Position numbers and translations under genes: made by a program. The notes beneath the pieces are model-generated. The model was not told the DNA's origin, did no database searches, and saw only the letters and a list, made by a program, of their open reading frames with translations. Positions 42,569 to 52,080 of a DNA stretch of 64,000 bases are shown one piece after another; the first letter of the stretch is position 1, and each line of letters begins with the position of its first letter. Source of the DNA: Streptomyces sp. L2 (GTDB lineage: Bacteria > Actinomycetota > Actinomycetes > Streptomycetales > Streptomycetaceae); contig NZ_QBDT01000001.1 of the NCBI RefSeq assembly GCF_004124325.1, positions 4,216,001 to 4,280,000 of the forward strand, written 5' to 3'.

Positions 42569-42915
42569 GGTGAATGGGCCCCCTTCTACCGGCAGGAACG
42601 TGCCGGACGATCCGTTGTAGGAAGGTGGTGTCTGGTGTAGTCCACCGGAGCGAACTGCCTCAGGACGCTACCTGCCGCCCCCCACATCTGTCAGCACCCA
42701 CAGCCCTGTGAACTTCACGCAAATTCTCGGCGAGAGCATCCCACTTTTGACCGGCTAGGCAGGCAGAGCGGTGCACTTTTGACCTGCTTCGCTTCCTGCT
42801 TCATCGCCCACTGCCTGCCAACCACAGCCCTGACGAGCTGCGCCTGACCGGTCTTACACGGACTCCACAGGCATTCCGGCCGACGGCCCGTCGGTCCGTA
42901 CCGCACCAGCCGCTC
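42569..42915. other. msiK upstream region and edge of the broken TnpB
   Basis: 347 bp. It contains the DasR-like site, then CCCACTTTTGACCGG and GTGCACTTTTGACCTG, a short direct repeat (CACTTTTGACC) near 42739 and 42772. These AT-rich short repeats look like transposon-border or promoter sequence. No gene. Confidence 0.4.
42631..42646. promoter_or_regulatory. Candidate DasR-responsive element upstream of msiK
   Basis: TCTGGTGTAGTCCACC matches the dre consensus A(C/G)TGGTCTAGACCACT at 12 of 16 positions, including the TGGT..ACCA-type arms and central TAG. It sits 63 bp upstream of the start, a promoter-proximal position. DasR is the GntR-type regulator of N-acetylglucosamine metabolism; control of this gene is inference. 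Confidence 0.55.
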
Positions 42916-43510
42916 CTACGCGGCCAGCAGACACTCCTCAAGCTCGGACGCCTTGATCACCGTCGGCGTCTTCCTGCCCGGCGGCAGAGACGCCGCCACC
43001 AGCCAGTACAGCCGCATCCCCTCGTCCCGCAGGTTCACGGCGGCGTTGGTATCCCGGTCCTGGACCACCCCGCACTCGGGACACGACCACTCGCGGACCG
43101 ACACATCCATCCGGGGCCCCAGCGAGTGGCAGGCCGAGCAGCGCCGCGTCGACGGGAAGAAGCGGTCCACGATCACCAGCGTCCGCCCGTACCACTCGCA
43201 CTTGTACCGGAGCTGCCGCAACAGCTCACCCCACGACGCGTCCAGGATCGACGCGCAAGGCCAGCCCCTCGTTGTAGACCCACCGGCACGCCCCGAACGT
43301 CCGCGACAACTGCTCCGCCTGCTCCTCCGTCGGATAGAAGCGGAAGCGGTACAGACGATGGTGCGTGTCCGCCTCCTTGACGTGCCCCTTCAGCGGTGTC
43401 GCCGTACGCGTGTGGTGCTTCGTCCGGTCACCGATGCCGAGGGCCTCGCGCTTGATGCGCCGGGCCTCCTCGCCCTTCACCGCTTCCGGCTTCTCTGCCG
43501 CGTCCCCCAT
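42916..43510 (-). pseudogene. TnpB (IS605/IS607 OrfB) gene with internal deletion
   Basis: The N-terminal part (HHRLYRFRFYPTEEQAEQLS, then RTFGACRWVYNEGLALR) and the C-terminal part (WGELLRQLRYKCEWYGRTLV ... CSACHSLG ... CPECGVVQDRDTNAAVNLRD) of a TnpB are present in different frames. They meet near 43255. The middle ~250 residues, with the RuvC-I Asp and RuvC-II Glu, are gone, while the zinc ribbon and the RuvC-III Asp remain. It is inactive, and lies between msiK and the tRNA-Thr gene, as a relic of an insertion. Confidence 0.8.
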
Positions 43511-43686
43511 GAACCCCTCCCGACGATCCGATCTTCGGAACAGCACGTCAGACCGATCAACGAACGGGTGCACGGTTGGTTACGCGTAGTTCCAGATCCC
43601 GCCGAGTGGGCGGAACTTCGTGGCCGGAGGAATCAGGCTCTGTGTACAGTGGAGCCGCCTTCGCGTACGGCGTTGTAGTGCGCGAT

Positions 43687-43762
43687 GCCTCCTTAGCTCA
43701 GCCCGGCCCAGAGCAGCGCACTTGTAATGCGCAGGTCGTCGGTTCGAATCCGACAGGGGGCT
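43687..43762 (+). tRNA. tRNA-Thr (anticodon TGT)
   Basis: A cloverleaf folds: acceptor GCCTCCT with AGGGGGC (one G-U pair), D-stem GCTC/GAGC, anticodon stem GCGCA/TGCGC around CTTGTAA with anticodon TGT, T-arm GTCGG TTCGAAT CCGAC. CCA is not encoded. The D-loop AGCCCGGCCCA is slightly unusual in its C-content. tRNA genes are common integration sites, and the broken TnpB lies just upstream. Confidence 0.92.
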
Positions 43763-43847
43763 CCGGACACGTAGGGCCACCCGCACCGCACGGTGTGGGT
43801 GGCCCTCGTCGTTTCCGTCTGGCCGTCGATCCGGAGGGACACAGCAC

Positions 43848-44450
43848 ATGGCACCGCAGATCCTGCGCGCCGGGGACCGGGAGTCCGCGCCGTGGAAGAA
43901 CGGGGGTGGGCTGACGGCACAGGTCGCGGTGCATCCGCCGGGGGCGGGGACGGACGACTTCGGGTGGCGGGTCAGTGTCGCCGACGTGGCGGCCGGGGGG
44001 CCGTTCTCCGCGTTTCCGGGGGTCGAGCGGATCATCACGCTCGTCGAGGGGGCGGGCATGGAGCTGGTCGTCGACGGGGTCGCGCACACGGTGCACGAGC
44101 CGTACGAGCCGTTCGTGTTCTCCGGTGACGCGGACACGGAGTGCCGGCTGCTGGGCGGGCCGATCGTGGACTTCAACGTGATGGTGCGGCGGGCGGTGGC
44201 GGCGGCGCGGGTCCGGGTGGTGCGTTCGCGTACGGCGGTGCGGGCGGCCCCGGGGATGGAGGTGCTGGTGGTTGTGCTGGAGGGGGCGGCCGTGCTGGAG
44301 CGGGCCGGGGTCCGGCTCGGCCGCCTGGACGCGGTGCGCCTGTCTGAGGGGGAGGGGGACGATCTCGGCGTGGAGGGGGTGCTGGCGGTCGTGGAGCTGG
44401 AGGAGCGGGATGGCGCTTGGCCGGGGGTGGGTCGCGCGGACCGGCGCTGA
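43848..44450 (+). CDS. HutD/Ves family protein
   Basis: A 200-residue cupin-like protein. APWKNGGGLTAQVAVHPPGA is the HutD/Ves signature, followed by FGWRVSVADVAAGGPFSAFP, GVERIITLVEGAGMELVVDG and a conserved FNVMVRR. HutD proteins bind formylglutamate-like ligands and are thought to limit histidine degradation; the role in streptomycetes is unknown. GGAGGGAC precedes ATG 43848. It lies between the tRNA and the pigment cluster, and is convergent with the hydroxylase gene through a hairpin. Not obviously part of pigment synthesis. Confidence 0.85.
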   Translation: MAPQILRAGDRESAPWKNGGGLTAQVAVHPPGAGTDDFGWRVSVADVAAGGPFSAFPGVERIITLVEGAGMELVVDGVAHTVHEPYEPFVFSGDADTECRLLGGPIVDFNVMVRRAVAAARVRVVRSRTAVRAAPGMEVLVVVLEGAAVLERAGVRLGRLDAVRLSEGEGDDLGVEGVLAVVELEERDGAWPGVGRADRR

Positions 44451-44506
44451 CAGGTCGCCGCCCGCGCCCACCCCACCTGTGCCGCCCTGCGGCACGCCTG
44501 CCCGCG

Positions 44507-44537
44507 GGCCGGCGCCTCCCCGTCGAGGGCGCCGGCC
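44507..44537. terminator. Hairpin between the HutD gene and the pigment hydroxylase
   Basis: GGCCGGCGCC and GGCGCCGGCC are exact complements around an 11-base loop, followed by GTTT. It can serve both convergent genes. A copy of a dispersed repeat (GTGCCGCCCTGCGGCACGCC) lies just before at ~44479. Confidence 0.75.
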
Positions 44538-44553
44538 GTTTCGGTGCCGTAGG

Positions 44554-46194
44554 TCAGCCGGTGCGGAGCAGGGTGCGCAGGACCTCCCGCAGGACCCCCT
44601 CCGGGTCGGGGGCGGCGTTCGGGGTGCGCCAGGCGACGAAGCCGTCGGGGCGGACGAGGACGGCGCCGTCGGCGGTGACGCCGTGGAGGCGGGCCCAGTC
44701 GGTGGTGTCGTCGTCGTAGGTGAGGTCCGCGTCGGCGCCGGGGCCGATGCGGTACGCGTCGAGGGGGATGCCGTCGGCCTCGGCGATGCGGCGGGCCGCG
44801 GTGTGCCAGCCGGCGTCGTCGGGGGCGTCGGTGAGGAGGACGAGGGAGCGCTCGTACAGGTCCAGGGTGGAGACGCGCTCGCCGGCGCGGCGCAGCCACA
44901 GGTGGGGGGCGCGGGTGCCGGGGCGGCCGGTGAGGTCGACGGCGTCGGGGACGACGGGCTGGTCGGGGTCGGCGCCGAGGACCGCGCCGTGGGGGTAGTG
45001 GTAGCCGAGGACGACGTTGAGGATGCCGCCGCGTTTGGCGCCGCCGACGCCGGGGGCGGGGGCGAAGCCGGGGTGGGCGTGTTCGACGGAGCGGGCGGAG
45101 GCGCGGGCGCTGGTGGCGAGGGCGACCGGGCGGCGTTCGGTGTCGTAGGTGCCGAGGAGGCCGGGGCCGGCCCAGCCCTGGTGGACGGCGGCGAGTTTCC
45201 ACGCGAGGTTGTGGGCGTCCTGGATGCCGGTGTTGGAGCCGAAGGCGCCGGTGGGTGACATCTCGTGGGCGGAGTCGCCGGCGAGGAAGACGCGGCCGGC
45301 GGAGTAGGTGTCGGCGACGCGTTCGGCGGCGCGCCAGGACGCCATGCCGGTGATCTCGACGTCGAGGCCGGGGACGCCGACGGCGAGGGCGATGTGCCGC
45401 CCGAGGCGTTCCTCGGTGAACTCCTCCAGTGTTTCGCCGTGTTCGGGGTGCCAGGGGGCGTGGAAGACCCAGCGTTCCTTGTTGTCGACGGGGAGGAGGG
45501 CGCCGTCGGCCTCGGGGTTGGTGAGGTAGCAGCAGATGAAGCGGCGGTCGCCGACGACTTCGGCGAGGCGGGCGGAGCGGAAGGTGACGCTGACGTTGGC
45601 GAAGAGGTCGCCGGGGCCGCTCTGGCCGATGCCGAGGCGTTCGCGGACGGGGCTGCGGGGGCCGTCGGCGGCGACGAGGTGGTCGGCGTGGACGGTGAGG
45701 CGTTCGTCGGTGGTGCGGTCGCGGACGACGGCCGTCACTCCGTGGGCGTCCTGCTCGAAGGTCTCCAGTTCGTGGGAGTAGCGCAGGTCGCCGCCGAGTT
45801 CGCGGGCGGTGTCGAGGAGGACGGGTTCGAGGTCGTTCTGGCTGCACAGGCACCAGGCGGTGGGGCTGAACCGGGCGAGTCCGCCGCCGGGGTCGATCTC
45901 CTTGAACAGCCATTCGCCCGCGTCGCCGACGAGGGTGGGTGTCTGGAGGATGCCGTGGTTGTCGGCGAGGAGGGACGCGGCGGCCTTGATGGCGGGTTCG
46001 GCGCCGGCGACGCGGAAGAGTTCCATGGTGCGGACGTTGTTGCCGCGTCCGCGCGGGTGGATCGAGGTCCCGGAGTGACGTTCGACGAGCAGGTGCGGTA
46101 CGCCGAGCCGGCCGAGGAACAGGGACATGGACAGGCCCACCAGTGAGCCGCCCACGATGAGGACGGGGACTCGGTGGTCGGCTTTTCGGTGCAT
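44554..46194 (-). CDS. FAD-dependent hydroxylase of the spore-pigment cluster (WhiE ORFVIII-like)
   Basis: A 546-residue group A aromatic hydroxylase. The FAD loop is VPVLIVGGSLVGLSMSLFLG, the DG motif LVAADGPRSPVR, and the second FAD site RVFLAGDSAHEMSPTGAFGS. A thioredoxin-like C-terminal domain (ERSLVLLTDAPDDAGWHTAA) follows, as in PgaE/RdmE/WhiE-VIII enzymes. It probably hydroxylates the aromatic polyketide late in pigment formation, using NADPH. It is divergent from the biosynthetic operon, exactly as in whiE of S. coelicolor where the tailoring gene has its own late promoter. ATG 46194. The shared ~340-bp regulatory region carries direct repeats. Confidence 0.9.
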   Translation of the reverse strand: MHRKADHRVPVLIVGGSLVGLSMSLFLGRLGVPHLLVERHSGTSIHPRGRGNNVRTMELFRVAGAEPAIKAAASLLADNHGILQTPTLVGDAGEWLFKEIDPGGGLARFSPTAWCLCSQNDLEPVLLDTARELGGDLRYSHELETFEQDAHGVTAVVRDRTTDERLTVHADHLVAADGPRSPVRERLGIGQSGPGDLFANVSVTFRSARLAEVVGDRRFICCYLTNPEADGALLPVDNKERWVFHAPWHPEHGETLEEFTEERLGRHIALAVGVPGLDVEITGMASWRAAERVADTYSAGRVFLAGDSAHEMSPTGAFGSNTGIQDAHNLAWKLAAVHQGWAGPGLLGTYDTERRPVALATSARASARSVEHAHPGFAPAPGVGGAKRGGILNVVLGYHYPHGAVLGADPDQPVVPDAVDLTGRPGTRAPHLWLRRAGERVSTLDLYERSLVLLTDAPDDAGWHTAARRIAEADGIPLDAYRIGPGADADLTYDDDTTDWARLHGVTADGAVLVRPDGFVAWRTPNAAPDPEGVLREVLRTLLRTG

Positions 46195-46294
46195 CGGGCC
46201 TCCAGTGGCTTGGTGCGTGGGCGCCGTGGCGGTGGGGTGCGCGCGTGCGGGGGCACCTGTGTGTGTTCTTGCCCGGTGACGGTGGCTTCGGCCG

Positions 46295-46418
46295 TCCCGT
46301 CACTCGTGTGGTTCAGCGGCCGCGTCAAGCCCCGTCACCCGTGTGGTTCAGCGGCCACCTCACGTCCCGTCACCCGCGTGGTTCAGCGGTCCCTCGGGCC
46401 CCATCACCCGCGTGGTGC
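46295..46418. repeat. Four direct repeats in the divergent pigment promoter region
   Basis: The core CGTCACCCGYGTGGTTCAGC occurs four times, with starts of the 26-bp unit (CCC...GGCC) at 46295, 46330, 46365 and ~46399, the last diverged at its right end. The period of 34-35 bp is between 3 and 3.5 helical turns. They lie 101-224 bp upstream of the hydroxylase start and 117-240 bp before the operon start. The regularity suggests cooperative binding of a regulator or recent duplication. Confidence 0.85.
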
Positions 46419-46534
46419 ATACGAGTCGCGTGCTCGTGGGGGACCGGCACAGGATCGAGGAGCGCTGCCGGTGCGTCCGGTGCGGCCGGCGCGGCCCCTG
46501 TCCCGCCCTGTCCCGCGAAGGAGATGTGCCGAGG

Positions 46535-47626
46535 ATGACGACCACGTCCGAACGTCTTTCTGAATCGCTGACACGTGAGGTGTCCAAGCGTGTCTCGCAG
46601 TCCGTGTTCGACGGCTCCCGGTTGCGGGTCGTCCTGCTGGTGGATGTCTACGACGGTGCGCAGCAGCAGTTCCTGGAGGCGTACGAGCAGCTGTGCAAGC
46701 AGGTGGCGTCGGTCCCTGGGCATGTGAGCGACCAGCTGTGCCAGTCGATCGAGAACCCGTCGCAGTGGCTCATCACGAGTGAGTGGGAGAGCGCTCCGCC
46801 GTTCCTGACGTGGGTGAACAGCGAGGAGCACGTGCGGATGGTGGAGCCGCTGCACAGCTGTGTGCGGGACACGCGGTCGCTGCGTTTCCACATCGTCCGG
46901 GAGACGGGCTCGGCGGCGTCGGTGGCCGAGGCGGGCGACGAACGGCGGTTGCAGGCGCATCCGCGGATCGGCGACGGGGTGATCCGGCACGCGCTGACGT
47001 TCACGGTGAAGCCGGGGACGGAGGCGGAGGTACGGCGGATCCTGTCGGAGTACGCCTCGCCGCGCGCCCGGGTGGACGACGCGACGCGGCTGTGCCGGAC
47101 GTCGTTGTTCATGGTCGGCAACCGGGTGGTGCGGGCGATCGAGGTGCGCGGCGATCTGCTGGCGGCGCTGCGGCACGTGGCGCGGCAGCCGGAGATCCGG
47201 GCGTGCGAGGAGGCGCTGAACCCGTATCTGGAGCAGGACCGGGACCTGGACGACCAGGAGTCGGCGCGGATGTTCTTCACGCGGGCGGCGCTGCCGGCGG
47301 TGCACCACGTGACGGCGCACGAGCAGGCCGAGGGCGTACGGCGGGCCCTGTGCTATCCGGCGCGGCCGGGTGCGGGGATGCGGCTGGCGGAGCTGCTGGC
47401 GCAGCGGGACTCGGCGGCCGCGGACGATCCGGGCAGTGCGGTGCTGCGCAGCACGGTGTTCCAGCGGGACGACGTGGTGGTGCGGCTGCTGGATCTGCGC
47501 GGGGAGCGGGACGCGGAGGCGCTGCCCGGGGACGCGGGGCAGGTGGCTCAGTTGCGGAAGCTGCTCGCCGGGGAGCCCGCGCCCATGGACCTGATCACGG
47601 ATCGCCGTTCGGCGGACGAGGACTGA
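46535..47626 (+). CDS. Spore-pigment cluster ORFI-like protein (SchA/CurD-like)
   Basis: A 363-residue protein, related by order and length to WhiE ORFI/SchA/CurD. It contains two antibiotic-monooxygenase-like ferredoxin folds: [20 protein letters not shown], then [20 protein letters not shown] in the first half, and [20 protein letters not shown] in the second. The ABM fold suggests polyketide oxidation or cyclisation, but no activity is proven. AAGGAGATGTGCC precedes ATG 46535. It is the first gene of the operon, downstream of the direct repeats; a 170-bp gap with 14-bp repeats separates it from the cupin gene. Confidence 0.85.
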   Translation: MTTTSERLSESLTREVSKRVSQSVFDGSRLRVVLLVDVYDGAQQQFLEAYEQLCKQVASVPGHVSDQLCQSIENPSQWLITSEWESAPPFLTWVNSEEHVRMVEPLHSCVRDTRSLRFHIVRETGSAASVAEAGDERRLQAHPRIGDGVIRHALTFTVKPGTEAEVRRILSEYASPRARVDDATRLCRTSLFMVGNRVVRAIEVRGDLLAALRHVARQPEIRACEEALNPYLEQDRDLDDQESARMFFTRAALPAVHHVTAHEQAEGVRRALCYPARPGAGMRLAELLAQRDSAAADDPGSAVLRSTVFQRDDVVVRLLDLRGERDAEALPGDAGQVAQLRKLLAGEPAPMDLITDRRSADED

Positions 47627-47651
47627 GCACCTCTCGGCCGCACCCCGAGCA

Positions 47652-47765
47652 CCGCACCCTGACCACCGCACCCCGGCCACCGCGCCCCGGCCACCGCGCC
47701 CCGGCCACCGCGCCCCGGCCACCGCGCCCCGGCCACCGCGCCACGCCCCGGCCACCGCACCCTGA
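47652..47765. repeat. 14-bp tandem repeat between the ORFI-like and cupin genes
   Basis: A 14-bp unit CGCCCCGGCCACCG is repeated about six times (roughly 47690-47755) with diverged flanking copies (GCACCCTGACCACC). It lies inside the operon, upstream of the GGAGG of the cupin gene. Confidence 0.9.
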
Positions 47766-47796
47766 CCACCCCCCACTTCCCTCACGGAGGAATGTC

Positions 47797-48330
47797 GTGA
47801 CGCAATCCCCCACCCCATCCCGGCCGAGAATCGTGGACCTCGGCGAGGTCGAGCCCAACACCCGGCGCGGCGGTGATCTGCGCGCCATGCTCACTCCGAC
47901 GACGTGCGGTGCCACCAGCGGTTTCATGGGGCTGGCCATCGTGCGGCCCGGTGAGCGCATCGGCGAGCACTACCACCCGTACTCGGAGGAGTTCGTGTAC
48001 GTGGTGTGCGGTGAGCTCCAGGTCGACCTGGACGGTGAGCCGCTGGCTCTGCGGCCCGAGCAGGGGCTGATGATCCCCAAGCACATGCGGCACCGGTTCC
48101 GCAATGTCGGCAAGGTGGAGGCGCGGATGGTCTTCCACCTGGGTCCGCTGGCGCCGGAGCCGCGGCTCGGGCACGTGGACACGGAGGGGCTGGCCGAGTC
48201 GGAGATCGCCGCGGCCGCCGCGGCGGTGACGGAGGCCGAAGCGGCGCTGAAGGGGTCCGCGGGAGCCGGGGCGGCGGTGGCGGCCGGGCCCACGGTCGCG
48301 GTCGCCGGCCGGGGGCAGGTGGGGTCATGA
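47797..48330 (+). CDS. Cupin protein of the pigment cluster (WhiE ORFII-like)
   Basis: A 177-residue single-domain cupin. Motif 1 is [21 protein letters not shown] (His, His, Glu of the metal site) and motif 2 is [20 protein letters not shown] (His). The Ala-rich C-terminal helix [20 protein letters not shown] is an extension. Cupins of this position in type II clusters are needed for normal pigment, perhaps as oxidase, cyclase or stabilising factor. GTG 47797 with CACGGAGGAATG upstream; an overlapping ATG at 47792 is out of frame. The stop overlaps the KS-alpha ATG (ATGA). Confidence 0.88.
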   Translation: MTQSPTPSRPRIVDLGEVEPNTRRGGDLRAMLTPTTCGATSGFMGLAIVRPGERIGEHYHPYSEEFVYVVCGELQVDLDGEPLALRPEQGLMIPKHMRHRFRNVGKVEARMVFHLGPLAPEPRLGHVDTEGLAESEIAAAAAAVTEAEAALKGSAGAGAAVAAGPTVAVAGRGQVGS

Positions 48331-49595
48331 GCCGGCGGGTGGCGGTGACCGGCATAGGCATCGTCGCGCCGGGTGGCATAGGTGTGCCGGCCTTCTGGGA
48401 CCTGCTGTCGGAGGGCCGGACGGCGACGCGGGGGATCACGTTCTTCGATCCGTCGGGGCTGCGGTCGCGGATCGCCGCGGAGTGCGATTTCGATCCGGCG
48501 GCGTACGGCCTCGGTCCCGAGGACGTCGAACGGGCGGACCGGTACATCCAGTTCGCGCTGGTGGCGGGGGACGAGGCGGTACGGGACGCGGGGCTGGACC
48601 TGGCCCGGGAGAACCCGTGGCGGGTCGGGGTGTCGCTGGGCACGGCGGTCGGCGGCACGACCCGGCTGGAGCACGACTACGTGCTGGTCAGCCATGGTGG
48701 TGAGCGCTGGGACGTGGAGGAGGGGCGGGCGGAGCCGCAGTTGCACCGGGCGTTCTCGCCGAGCACGGTGGCCTCGGCGGTGGCGGAGCGGTTCGGCGCC
48801 CAGGGGCCGGTGCAGACGGTGTCGACGGGCTGTACGTCGGGTCTGGACGCGGTCGGGTACGCGTTCCACACCGTGGAGGAGGGGCGGGCCGACATCTGCA
48901 TAGCCGGGGCGTCGGACTCGCCGATCTCCCCGATCACCATGGCCTGCTTCGACGCGATCAAGGCGACCTCGCCGAACAACGACGACCCGGCGCACGCCTC
49001 CCGGCCCTTCGACAACAACCGTGACGGGTTCGTCATGGGTGAGGGCGGCGCGGTGCTCGTCCTGGAGGAGCTGGAGCACGCACGGGCGCGCGGCGCCCAC
49101 GTCTACTGCGAACTGGGCGGCTACGCCACGTTCGGCAACGCGTACCACATGACCGGTCTGACCAGTGAGGGCCTGGAGATGGCCCGGGCGATCGACACCG
49201 CCCTGGACCACGCCCGGCTGGACCCGACGGCCATCGACTACGTCAACGCGCACGGTTCCGGCACCCGGCAGAACGACCGGCACGAGACGGCCGCCGTGAA
49301 GCGGGCGCTCGGGCAGCACGCGTACGGCACCCCGATGTCCTCCATCAAGTCGATGGTGGGGCACTCGCTGGGGGCGATCGGCGCGATCGAGGTGGTGGCC
49401 TGTGTGCTGGCGCTGGCCAGGCAGGTCGTACCGCCGACGGCGAACTACGAGGCCCCGGACCCCGAGTGCGACCTGGACTACGTGCCGCGTGTCGCCCGTG
49501 ACCGGAAGCTGTCGAGCGTCCTGTCGGTGGGCAGCGGGTTCGGCGGTTTCCAGTCGGCGGTGGTCCTGACCCGGACGAGGGAGAGGTCACGATGA
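48327..49595 (+). CDS. Ketosynthase alpha of type II PKS (WhiE ORFIII-like)
   Basis: A 422-residue ketosynthase. The active-site Cys169 is in [12 protein letters not shown], the catalytic His309 in [13 protein letters not shown], and Lys341/His346 in [32 protein letters not shown] is the conserved glycine-rich strand. With the chain length factor it condenses malonyl-ACP units to a long poly-beta-ketone, probably dodecaketide-size as in whiE-type pigments. ATG 48327 overlaps the cupin stop and its own stop overlaps the CLF start (both ATGA), so the operon is translationally coupled. Confidence 0.95.
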   Translation: MSRRVAVTGIGIVAPGGIGVPAFWDLLSEGRTATRGITFFDPSGLRSRIAAECDFDPAAYGLGPEDVERADRYIQFALVAGDEAVRDAGLDLARENPWRVGVSLGTAVGGTTRLEHDYVLVSHGGERWDVEEGRAEPQLHRAFSPSTVASAVAERFGAQGPVQTVSTGCTSGLDAVGYAFHTVEEGRADICIAGASDSPISPITMACFDAIKATSPNNDDPAHASRPFDNNRDGFVMGEGGAVLVLEELEHARARGAHVYCELGGYATFGNAYHMTGLTSEGLEMARAIDTALDHARLDPTAIDYVNAHGSGTRQNDRHETAAVKRALGQHAYGTPMSSIKSMVGHSLGAIGAIEVVACVLALARQVVPPTANYEAPDPECDLDYVPRVARDRKLSSVLSVGSGFGGFQSAVVLTRTRERSR

Positions 49596-50857
49596 GCGAA
49601 CCGCATGCGGACGGCGGCGCCGGGGACCGGCGGGCGGCCGTCACCGGTATCGGGGTGGTCGCGCCCAACGGCACCAGCACGGACACCTTCTGGAAGGCCA
49701 CGCAGGAGGGCCTGAGCGTACTGGACCGGATCACCCGGGAGGGCTGCGGGCACCTTCCGCTGAAGGTGGCCGGCGAGGTCAGGTCTTTCGATCCGGCGGC
49801 GACGATCGAGGAGCGTTTCCTCGTGCAGACCGACCGGTTCACGCACTACGCGATGGCGGCGGCCGACTTCGCGCTGGACGACGCGGGCCTCGGCCAGGCG
49901 GACACCTCCGCCGATCCGTTCTCGGTCGGGGTGGTCACCGCGGCCGGTTCCGGCGGCGGCGAGTTCGGTCAGCGCGAGCTGCAGCAGCTGTGGGGCAAGG
50001 GCAGCCGGTTCGTCGGGCCGTACCAGTCCATCGCCTGGTTCTACGCCGCCTCGACCGGCCAGGTGTCCATCCGCCGGGGCTTCAAGGGGCCCTGCTCGGT
50101 CGTCGCCTCGGACGAGGCGGGCGGCCTGGACGCCCTCGCGCACGCGGCGCGGGCGGTGCGGCGCGGCACCGACACGATCGTGGCGGGCTCCACCGAGGCG
50201 CCGCTCGCGCCGTACTCGATGGTGTGCCAGCTCGGCTACGAGGAGCTGAGCCGGGAGACCGACCCCGACCGCGCCTACCGCCCGTTCACGTCCGCCGCCT
50301 GCGGGTTCGTGCCGGCCGAGGGCGGGGCGATGCTCGTCGTGGAGTCCGAGGGGGCCGCCCGCGCGCGCGGGGCGGCCGTACGGGCGCTGATCGCGGGACA
50401 CGCGGCCACCTTCACCGGGGCCTCCCGGTGGGCGGAGTCCCGGGAGGGGCTCGCGCAGGCGATCCGGGGCGCGCTGGCGGAGGCGGGGTGCGCGCCGGAG
50501 GAGGTCGACGTGGTCTTCGCCGACGCCCTCGGCGTGCCGGAGGCGGACCGGGCCGAGGCGCTGGCGCTGGCCGACGCGCTCGGCGCGCACGCCGCGCGGG
50601 TGCCGGTGACGGCGCCGAAGACCGGCATCGGGCGCGGCTACTGCGCGGCGCCGGTGCTGGACGTGGCGGCTGCCGTCCTCGCGATGGAGCACGGACTGAT
50701 CCCGCCGACGCCGAACGTGTTCGACGTCTGCCACGACCTCGACCTCGTGACCGGGCGCGCCCGGGTCGCCGAGCCCCGTACGGCGCTGGTGCTCAGCCGC
50801 GGGCTCATGGGGTCGAACTCGGCGCTCGTGCTGCGGCACGGCGCCACCGCGCAGTGA
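49592..50857 (+). CDS. Chain-length factor (KS beta) of type II PKS (WhiE ORFIV-like)
   Basis: A 421-residue ketosynthase homologue lacking the active-site Cys. The position is Glu175 in [15 protein letters not shown], where most CLFs have Gln. The loop [10 protein letters not shown] and the C-terminal [20 protein letters not shown] with its missing second His confirm a CLF. It heterodimerises with KS-alpha and sets the polyketide length. It overlaps the KS-alpha stop by 4 bp; the ACP gene follows after 22 bp. Glu instead of Gln may be clade-typical of spore pigments; I cannot check this here. Confidence 0.94.
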   Translation: MSEPHADGGAGDRRAAVTGIGVVAPNGTSTDTFWKATQEGLSVLDRITREGCGHLPLKVAGEVRSFDPAATIEERFLVQTDRFTHYAMAAADFALDDAGLGQADTSADPFSVGVVTAAGSGGGEFGQRELQQLWGKGSRFVGPYQSIAWFYAASTGQVSIRRGFKGPCSVVASDEAGGLDALAHAARAVRRGTDTIVAGSTEAPLAPYSMVCQLGYEELSRETDPDRAYRPFTSAACGFVPAEGGAMLVVESEGAARARGAAVRALIAGHAATFTGASRWAESREGLAQAIRGALAEAGCAPEEVDVVFADALGVPEADRAEALALADALGAHAARVPVTAPKTGIGRGYCAAPVLDVAAAVLAMEHGLIPPTPNVFDVCHDLDLVTGRARVAEPRTALVLSRGLMGSNSALVLRHGATAQ

Positions 50858-50879
50858 GCACAGCAAAGGAGGACACCAC

Positions 50880-51627
<748 letters not shown>

Positions 51628-51646
51628 GCCGGGAAGGGACCGTACC

Positions 51647-51976
51647 GTGCACCAGGCCCTCATCGTCGCCCGCATGGCCCCCGGCTCCGCCCTCGACATC
51701 GCCAAGGTGTTCGAGGAATCGGACCGGGGTGAGCTGCCGCACCTCGTCGGTGTCCGGCGGCGCAGCCTCTTCCAGTTCGGCGACGTGTACATGCACCTCA
51801 TCGAGTCCGAGCACGACCCCGGCCCGGCCATCGCGCAGGTGACCGAGCACCCCGAGTTCCGGGACGTCAGCGAGCGCCTGAAGGCGTACGTCAGCGCGTA
51901 CAACCCGGAGTCCTGGCGGTCCCCGAAGGACGCCATGGCGCAGCGCTTCTACCTCTGGGAGCGCGACCGCGTCTGA
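51647..51976 (+). CDS. TcmI-family cyclase (WhiE ORFVII-like)
   Basis: A 109-residue ferredoxin-fold cyclase. HQALIVARMAPGSALDIAKV, RRRSLFQFGDVYMHLIESE and the C-terminal NPESWRSPKDAMAQRFYLWE (conserved RPxxAxAxxFY-like block) are typical of TcmI-type polyketide cyclases that close later rings. GTG 51647 with GGGAAGGGACC upstream, 19 bp after ORFVI. It is the last gene of the operon; a strong hairpin follows. Confidence 0.92.
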   Translation: MHQALIVARMAPGSALDIAKVFEESDRGELPHLVGVRRRSLFQFGDVYMHLIESEHDPGPAIAQVTEHPEFRDVSERLKAYVSAYNPESWRSPKDAMAQRFYLWERDRV

Positions 51977-52016
51977 CGCGCGGGGTCTCCCGTTCCGGGC
52001 AGCCGCCCGGACGACC

Positions 52017-52058
52017 ACCGGCCGCCGGGCCCGCAGCGTCGCGGGCCCGGCGGCCGGT
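52017..52058. terminator. Strong bidirectional hairpin ending the pigment operon
   Basis: ACCGGCCGCCGGGCCCGC pairs exactly with GCGGGCCCGGCGGCCGGT around AGCGTC. It lies between the convergent TcmI-type cyclase and O-methyltransferase genes. Confidence 0.88.
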
Positions 52059-52080
52059 CGTCGTGTGCTCCCGTGTCCGG

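Noticed and set aside
43226..43573. A separate hypothetical protein of 115 codons upstream of the tRNA
   Set aside because: Its second half is the N-terminus of a TnpB, so it is treated as part of the broken transposase gene.
43580..46303. 907-codon minus-strand Arg/Pro/His-rich frame over the pigment hydroxylase
   Set aside because: Out-of-frame shadow of the hydroxylase gene in very GC-rich DNA.
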